A DNA stretch of 64,000 nt. Origin: Melieria omissa (lineage: Eukaryota > Arthropoda > Insecta > Diptera > Ulidiidae). Below, in pieces: positions 57,063-64,000 of the stretch. The notes below the pieces were generated by a model that did not search any database, was not told where the DNA came from, and worked only from the letters and a program-made list of their open reading frames with translations. The stretch covers positions 105,425,892-105,489,891 of the forward strand of contig OZ020267.1 of the NCBI GenBank assembly GCA_963971225.1. Direction: 5' to 3'. A program made the translations under genes and the position numbers. How positions within the stretch are numbered: position 1 is the stretch's first letter; every line of letters begins with the position of its first letter.

Positions 57063-58831
57063 TCAGCAGTGGGCGCGCGCTGATGTTGCTGCCATTGCTG
57101 GTGTTGCTGCTGCTACTGCGGATCGGTTAGGTGTCGACGACGTAGCCGAATTGTCGCGCTCACACTCATCAGCAGCCAGCGAAATCATCATCAATAATGT
57201 TTGATCCTTTGACACATCCTTAACGAAATTGCCAATTGCTTTATTGTTGCACTCGCACGCTTTGTTGCTGTTGTTGTCGCTGGCAACAGCGCGCGCCTCC
57301 GTAGCGCTGCCACTGGCGGCAAGTGTCAATGACAGCTGTCGGCAATGGCTGTGCATTGCTGACGCTGTCGCTGCCGCCGCCGTCGCCATTGTCGTTGCAG
57401 CTGCACTCGCGCCCGCCACACCGGCAGCAACAGCGACAGCCTCAACATTGCAACCATTTTGATTTGTAATGCTGTGACAGGGCGCATCTTTGGCAGGACG
57501 CGGCCCCTTGAACGCCACGCATTGCTCGCGCTTTTGTGGCTGTTGTTGTTGTTGCTGTTGCAATTTTTGTAATGGATTCGTCGCCAATGCCGCTGCCGCT
57601 GTCGTTGTCGTCGTTGTCCTGTGCGCTGTTGGCGCTGCAAGCAATCCCTTCAATTGCTCCAATGATTTTGCGTTTTTTACTGCGCAATTATGAAAGGATT
57701 TTCGCTTTGCTGCTCCATTGGCTGCTGCTGCTGTTGCTACTTTTGCTGTTATTGTTGCCTGCACCTTTGACAGCTGTTGTTGCTGCTGCTCTCGCTGCAT
57801 TTCAACGTTAAGCGTTTCCTTTGCTTTTTTACGATTTTGACAGCTTATAAAATGACGTGTCAGTTGGATTACGATGACAGCACCAATAACAACAACAACA
57901 ACACACACAACTACTGAAACATTTCCGCTAATGGTGGTGGTGGCGCTGCTGCTGCTATGGTCCGCGCTCGTCCTGTCGCCTTTGACATATTGTTGCTGGC
58001 TACTGGCTCTGGCCATGGCTGTTGTTGTTGATGTTGTTGTTGTTGCTGCTATCGCCAACAGTCGCATATAGTCAGCGTCTGTTGTTAGCGCACAAATAAA
58101 GCTGCTCCAAATGCGTTGCCATCGTTTCTGCAGCGGCTGCATCCAGACAGCAGCCGTTGTTGTTGTTGCCGCTGCCGCTGAGGTGATATCGGCTGCTACT
58201 TGCATGACAAATGGAGCGTGCATGGACGACGTGCGGGACCGGAGAGCGGAAGAGAGAGAGAGAGATAGAGCAAGAAAGGCTGCATTAGTGTCAATCAATA
58301 CGGAATTGCAATTTATAACACACAAAAATGAACTGAACTGATGTTGCTGCTTGCGAACAACGCAAACGCACAAAAACGCCAACAATTTGAAGAAATGTAG
58401 ACAATTTAGTTCGTGTTTGCTATATTTTTCGGTTTTTTTGGGGTAAATAAATGGAATCAGCGTAGAAATGTGTTTGGTGCTTGCTGATAGAAGACTTTTT
58501 AGGAGATTTAACTGGGTTTCAAAAGATTCCAGTGCATATTTTGGCCTTCATTGGGGCATTAAGTTCTTTTTTTTTTAGGTATCAAACTCAACTTTGTAGT
58601 AAAGTTTTAGCAAAAGGACAAGCTTAGCAATGCAGAGAGTCTTAGAGGTTCAAATCCCCCAATTATCTATTCAGTTCGAACCTCGAGAGACAAACATATG
58701 TACCTAATTTCGATAAGACATCTTATTTGTTAAGTGTTTGGTTTTGCATTAAAAACAATTCTTGAAAATGATCAAATTATCAATCAATCAATCAATCAAC
58801 CAATCAATCAATCAATCAGTCATTCAATCAG

Positions 58832-58885
<54 letters not shown>

Positions 58886-58886
58886 T

Positions 58887-58928
<42 letters not shown>

Positions 58929-59023
58929 TAATCAATCCATCAATCAATCAATCAATCAATCACTCAATCAATTAATCAATCAATCAGTCATTCAATCAGT
59001 CAATGAATGAATCAATCAATCAG

Positions 59024-59078
<55 letters not shown>

Positions 59079-62000
59079 TCAATCAATCAATAAATCAATC
59101 AATTATTTAATCAATCAATCAATAATCAATCAATTAATAATCAATCAGTTAATCAATCAATCAATAAATCAATCAATCATTTAATCAATCAATCAATAAA
59201 TCAATCAATCATTTAATCAATCAATCAATCAATCAATAATAGTTTAGTTTGTAAAGATTATTTCATGCAATTGTTGACAAGGACCACAATGTAAGTGATG
59301 CATGCAAGAAGTTCTATATGGAACCACTTTTTCAACTATAGTTACTGACATTTTTCAAGGATAAAAGTTTCTGGTCAAAAGCTGTAATAGCTGAAGTCTC
59401 TCGTATTATTTTTAACAGCTAATATTAAAGAAATATGCCAGCACCCTTAACTCAATGATATCTTAAGGGAAACGGAAACGGAAAAAATATTTGCATTCCT
59501 TTTCAAAAAACCAATATTGAGCTCATATTGAGGTATGGAACAAAATTGTGTCTTTTATTATTTTTTATTTAAAATGCAAGCAGAGGCCTCTTGCTTCGAT
59601 ATCGCATTTTTTTTAATTTCCAAACTGTAGCAAATTATAAGACTAGAAACGTATTTCTCTCATTTCATGTATTTCTTATAGCAAAAGTATAAAAAGCATA
59701 AGATTGATTTAGGCGACCAACTGAGTGTTTGAAAAGTGGGTAAAAATATACTCAATATCAACAAACGATGATGAAAAACATTGATGTTAGTTTAGTAGCC
59801 ATTACCAACAATGGAAAATCAATTTTGCATCAGAAACCACACCAAATAGGGTATTTTTCTAGTTCTGGCGATTGGTTGCTCACCAGAGCTAAGCAACAGG
59901 TTCAGGCATCTCGTCCTGAAACGAATGTCTAACACTACTAAATTTGATAAGATTATTTTTCTTTCTTCTTTCTTCTGATACCTCCTTCTACCTTTTAGTT
60001 AATGTTTCTGGTTTAACGTTAAAGCTATTCCTCTTCTTCCTCCTCTTCCCTCGACAATCAAACAATTTCATTATAACGCGCCTGGCAAATCTTTGAGTCT
60101 CACATACCTGGAGAAACCGAAGCTATGGATCAACTTAATTCTGAACGTTTAAATCTCTTCTTTTTTTTAATAATCGAACTAGATCTGGTGATTCGGCTTT
60201 CGACAATCAAACAATTTCGTTAAAACGCGGCAGGCAAACCTTGATATTTTCAGGACGTAGAAAAGTCAGAACTATGGGCCAACAAACTTCTTAACTTTTG
60301 AATCTTTTCTATTTTCCTGGTGCCTAACCAGAATAGATTTAGTAATTCGGCACTCGACAATCTTTGAGTCTCATGAAACTGAAGGAACAAGAGCCACGAG
60401 CCAACTAATTTGCACGTTTAAATCTCTTTCATCTTTTCAGTAACCAGATTAGATTTGGTGATTTGGCTCTCCACAATCAATGAATATCATTTGAACGCGG
60501 CTAGAAAAACTCTGAGAAGGAACCAGAGCCACCTGCCTCAACTAACCTCTGCACATCTACTAAGCTTTATTCGTCAGAATCAATGTTTCGCCATTCGTTC
60601 TGAGTTAAAATAAAAAAAAATTAAATTAAAATATCTCAACACCAAAATGCTTAGCGTGCTTTCTGTTTATTGCTTAAAAGTTCATTCTCAACGTAGCGAA
60701 CTGGCAGCACTTATGTGCAGACAAATCCAATATGAACTAAATTACCCCTGGCAAGTACACTTACATACTTGCATATGTACATGCTTACATATATTTATGC
60801 ATGTATGCAACAACAAAAACAAAGGCATACACCAGCCAGCGACAAGCGGATAACTTAGTCGTGTAAGCAGATTCAGTGCATATTTTCCGCTTTTCATCAT
60901 AAAACGCCCAAAGCAATAAAATATATAAAAAAAATATGAAAAACAAAATAATAACAAAAAAAATAACAAAAAAACTTCTAGCAAAAGCAATGAGAGACGT
61001 TAGTGGTGTGTGAAAGGAAGATGTTGGAAAAAATTTGCACTTTGTTGACACTTTGGTGTGTGTTAACATTGCATTTGCATGCATTACAAAATGTGCATGG
61101 AACGTAGACACGCGCAGCGGTAGACAGCCGACGGACTGGCTTGAAAAAATATATATATAAAGATAACAGCAACAACACGGTGCAACAGCCGGCGGCTGCA
61201 ACATTGAGCAGCCAACACGGCTGCAGTGCATTGTGGAACATTTTAGTGACGCGCAGCCAGTGACAGTGACAGTGACACTGGCTGCAGCAGTGACAGTGGC
61301 ATTGCTGACTGGGCTGGGCGCACATAAATATGTATTTTCTTTTCGTTGCATATTTGTCAGCGCACACAGCCACACACACATACATGCCGATGATTTTCTT
61401 TGGCCTCTAACTCAATTTGAGTGCAATTTTTTGCTACTGCTCCAATGTTGGTTGGTTGACTTTTTTAGTTTGTCGCCTCGGGCGTCTGTTAAGTCAATGT
61501 TGCATCAAGAAAGTGGCAACACTTTGCTTAAATTTCCATCGAATTGTAGATATTTTATCTGAGTTTGTATAGCAGCGCGTCTCAACCATGTTGAGCGCAT
61601 TTTCTTATCATATTCTCGAATATCGTTGGCGTTCAGCGTTTGATGTTTGCATATGCAAGCACACACACACATGTGTACAGAGTATACGATGGCATACTTT
61701 TAGGCGAACGTGCTCATACAAGCCGCTATGTAGCAGCAAACAGCCGCTAAGCATATTTCATGCTGCAACTTTAGCCAAGTCGAGCAGTTAAGTTGATTTG
61801 CCAACGATTAAGTGCACCAACGAGTAGTGTTTTGTTAACACAAACAGTCAATTTACATGGATTATCAGGGCAATGTTGTTTAAGAATTTGTAATAGACAA
61901 GCAAACGTTTTAAAGACTGGAGAAATCATTGAAATAAGTGTATTGGTTGCAATGAATTTTGAAGGATATACAATGAATATGGATGAATCATTGAAGAATT

Positions 62001-62525
62001 TCGACTATTTCTTGATTTTTTCATTCATTCATTATATTCGGATTTCGATGATTCTTTACAACATTAAGTTACTTAAATCCTATCACAATTACTACCGCTC
62101 TGAGACATTGAAAACTATTTAATTTTCTTTCTAAAATTGCTCTCAACTTACCCGAATAATACGTTAAATACGATTCATTGTGATCCTCGAAGCCATCGCC
62201 ACTTGAATGCTGCTCATATGGATAGTTATTGATATCATATGAACGTCCTGAAGCCATAATGCGCGGTCGATCTTCTTCAATAATGCTTTCGATTTCCTCT
62301 TTGAATATATCAAAAATGCTGGCGGTGCATTTAAGCTAAAATTTTCATTTAGTATAAACATTAATTTGATTTCCAAAAATGTATAAAAACATTTTACTTT
62401 ACCCTCATTTGTCCTTTGACAAAATGCTGTGTTGTGACCATAAAATGTACGGCACTTACTACCGATTCCAAGTTATTGTCCTCATATTTCTCAATTTGAT
62501 AGGTTTTAATGTGATGCGGTGGCAC
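57063..62525 (-). CDS. beat-Ic: Beaten path I type axon-guidance protein, 3' part
   Basis: Beat proteins are immunoglobulin-family factors controlling motor-axon defasciculation and adhesion. Exons on the - strand are 62525-62403 (VPPHHIKTYQIEKYEDNNLE, then VTTQHFVKGQM; phase 0), 62335-62152 (LKCTASIFDIFKEEIES, EEDRPRIMASGRSYDINNYP) and 58192-57063. The first two match the end of the second Ig-like domain and the conserved tail of Beat-I proteins. The third is inferred: an acceptor GTAGCAG before 58192 restores the frame exactly and gives 377 codons including the stop. It encodes one transmembrane segment (VSVVVCVVVVVIGAVIVIQL) and a long alanine/threonine/glutamine-rich cytoplasmic tail. From memory Beat-Ia is secreted and Beat-Ic membrane-anchored, hence the tentative symbol. 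The signal peptide and first Ig exons lie beyond the right edge. Confidence 0.75.
58777..59240. repeat. (ATCA)n tetranucleotide satellite
   Basis: About 460 bp of ATCA/CAAT repeats with scattered substitutions (CAGTC, ATTA, TCATTTA). It gives meaningless INQS-repeat frames on the + strand. Confidence 0.95.
60050..60545. repeat. Tandem repeat, unit about 150 bp, 3-4 copies
   Basis: Starts are visible at about 60050, 60200, 60351 and 60468 by the phrase CGACAATCAAACAATTTC or a truncated form. Later landmarks are AACGCG-GGCA, CTTTGAGTCTCA, GAACCAGAGCCAC-like and a TTTAAATCTCTT segment. Diverged; no frame is conserved. Confidence 0.7.
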
Positions 62526-64000
62526 CTAAATGTAGGCAAATCAAATAAAGGTTATGCGTAAGCAGTTGTAACTAGGAGTTTTATAATAAAAGTGGGCTGA
62601 CATATCACATATATCAATGTGATTAATTTTTGTTAATTTTTTTTTTTTTTTGAATTATCTATTTTTTTTGGAACAAATATTGATTGAAAAATAATATATA
62701 TAAAAAAATAAAAAATATAAAAAATAAGAAACAATATATTATATTAAAAAATTATTATGTCCATTTGGACCAAAAATCTGGGCCTTTTTATTTCACTAAT
62801 AAATTTTTGTTAATTTTTTGTTTTTTCCTTAATTTTTTATTTTTTGATGAAATGAATATTGATCAAAAAAAATTAATGCTTTATAGAAATTAATTAGGAA
62901 AAAAATTAAGATTAGACTAGAAAAAATAAGATTAAGAACTGAAAATGGAACTTCGAACATTCGAACTGAAAATGGAACTATTTATCACTTGGAACTTTGA
63001 ACCACTTTTATGTAATTTGGGCCTTGAAAAAACCAAATAACTATGTTACTTTCGTTTTTGTATTAAAAAACAATTTGTCGAAAACCAAAAATGGTCCTTT
63101 CGTTCCCATTTTGAGACTTTTCTAGGACAATGCTGCTACCAAAACATTTAAGTTGAGTGACAACTGTATTTCTATGTGCGTTTATATCTTAAATTTATCT
63201 GTAATCTACGTTAATACGCAACGCTGCGCACTTACTAACACCCACGCAGCAATCAACGTCAGTGCCCACACACAACCAACTATACCCACGCAGGCCATAT
63301 TGCTTGCGTTCCCCATGCCCCGCAGCAACAACAACAACAACAACTGCACCACCGAATCGTGTAGGTGTGAAAGGCAAAACAATATGTCTTACGCTTCGGT
63401 CGGACAGACTGGCGACAGACCAGACCAAACGAACACCGAGTGCGAACTGCTCCAATGGCACCAAACCGAAATGTTGCGGTAACTAAAATTGTCGCAATTT
63501 ATGGGGTTTTTCTATATTTATGTTGTTGTTGTTGGTTTGCTTTGTTGTATTGTGTCATTTGCGTTCTGAATTTCTTGAATTTCGGTTTTTTTTTATATTT
63601 CAGTTTGCCTTCAAATTTCCGCAACATACTTTTAGGAGTTGAAAAACAATCATCGTGGACCATTTTCATGATTGTGAATTTGGGCTGTTCGAGTGTTGCC
63701 TATTGGCAACTTGAAGCTTTTCATATTGATGCTGTTCTTGTTGTTGTGCTGTCGTTATTATTGCCATTTGCTGTTTTTGTTGTTGTTGTTGTTGCTGTCG
63801 TCGTTTGTCGTCATAATGAATTATGACCCGTTCGCATGTTGAAATATTTGAAATTTTCCGCCAGAATTACAACGGCGCTTGCTCGCTGCTGTACCCACAA
63901 TTACAGCAACAAAACAAATTTACAAAAACACCAACTACAACAACAACAACACAAACTAAGACAAACAAGTGCGGCGCTGGTAAGTGAGAGTTTTTCGGTT
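62526..64000. other. Noncoding, probably an upstream beat intron
   Basis: No Ig-domain exon was recognised on the - strand. 63230-63480 is GC-richer with a CAA run at 63326-63345 and open frames on both strands, but none resembles a Beat domain. The upstream beat exons should lie to the right of the window. Confidence 0.45.

Larger units (their letters stand above)
58193..62151 (-). other. Inferred intron of the beat gene
   Basis: Lies between the donor TCGG|GTAAGT (62152) and the acceptor before 58192. It contains the (ATCA)n satellite, the tandem block at 60.05-60.54 kb, and GC-richer sequence at 61000-61560 with CAGTGACAGTGACAGTGACA repeats. No other exon was recognised. Confidence 0.5.

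Noticed and set aside
57229..58341. Several + strand frames rich in L, V and A opposite the beat terminal exon
   Set aside because: They are antisense images of the triplet-rich - strand exon, which has the transmembrane segment and phase-matched splice site.
58734..59010. Open frames of INQS repeats on the + strand
   Set aside because: Translation of the (ATCA)n microsatellite; no start context, exon signal or family resemblance.
63153..63486. Overlapping frames on both strands near the right end as possible beat upstream exons
   Set aside because: None shows the cysteine/tryptophan pattern of an Ig domain or matches Beat; the N/T runs reflect a CAA repeat.
1..64000. CRISPR arrays, bacterial operons, rRNA genes
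   Set aside because: The window is eukaryotic (introns, SINEs, LTR elements). The regular repeats seen are satellites and minisatellites without spacer structure.

Overview
The window is AT-rich nuclear DNA of an insect, almost certainly a higher fly (Brachycera). I infer a tephritid-like fruit fly from a Drosophila-like but clearly diverged Bicaudal-C gene, a beaten-path gene beside it, and the mobile elements present. Most of the window is intergenic or intronic. Very few of its open frames are genes, and many long frames are artefacts of simple repeats.

Host genes. (1) Bicaudal-C (BicC) lies on the + strand at 39851-45041. I reconstructed twelve coding exons whose summed length is a multiple of three (930 codons plus stop). 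They encode an RNA-binding KH-repeat protein with a C-terminal SAM domain. A noncoding first exon ending at 34684 and spliced to 39642 is likely. (2) A type I beaten-path (beat) gene, an immunoglobulin-family axon-guidance factor, lies on the - strand. Two strongly recognisable exons (62403-62525 and 62152-62335) are followed by a phase-compatible terminal exon (57063-58192) encoding a transmembrane segment. A second phase-compatible candidate terminal exon lies at 49725-50014. The 5' exons are beyond the right end of the window. BicC and beat-I genes are, from memory, also close together in Drosophila.

Mobile elements. 7109-12676 is a complete-ended BEL/Pao LTR retrotransposon on the - strand. 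Its two 243-bp LTRs read as identical, it has a tRNA-Tyr-type primer site and an intact Gag-protease frame, but no reverse transcriptase or integrase, and it carries an unusual 2-kb structured leader. 14317-14722 is a solo LTR with a 4-bp target duplication. 27519-30530 is a hAT element with a perfect 8-bp target duplication; an apparently intact Tc1-type transposon (28625-30285, 340-residue DD34E transposase) is nested inside it. 22618-23834 is a pogo-like relic inserted in a minisatellite. 48069-49041 is a 5'-truncated LINE with a 12-bp target duplication, inserted in a degenerate tandem array. There are also two decayed mariners (about 51.2 kb and 54.8-55.96 kb), several LINE scraps, two tRNA-derived SINE-like sequences, and two truncated or miniature hAT relatives.

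Repeats. The array at 2.27-3.17 kb has a degenerate unit of about 110 bp. Other tandem blocks lie near 13.1, 13.7-14.0, 22.2-24.3, 38.3-38.9, 46.8-49.1 and 60.0-60.5 kb. Long microsatellites are (TAAAA)n at 51.75-52.88 kb and (ATCA)n at 58.78-59.24 kb. A family of about 650 bp occurs twice, near 3.3 and 32.0 kb. No tRNA, rRNA or CRISPR locus was found.
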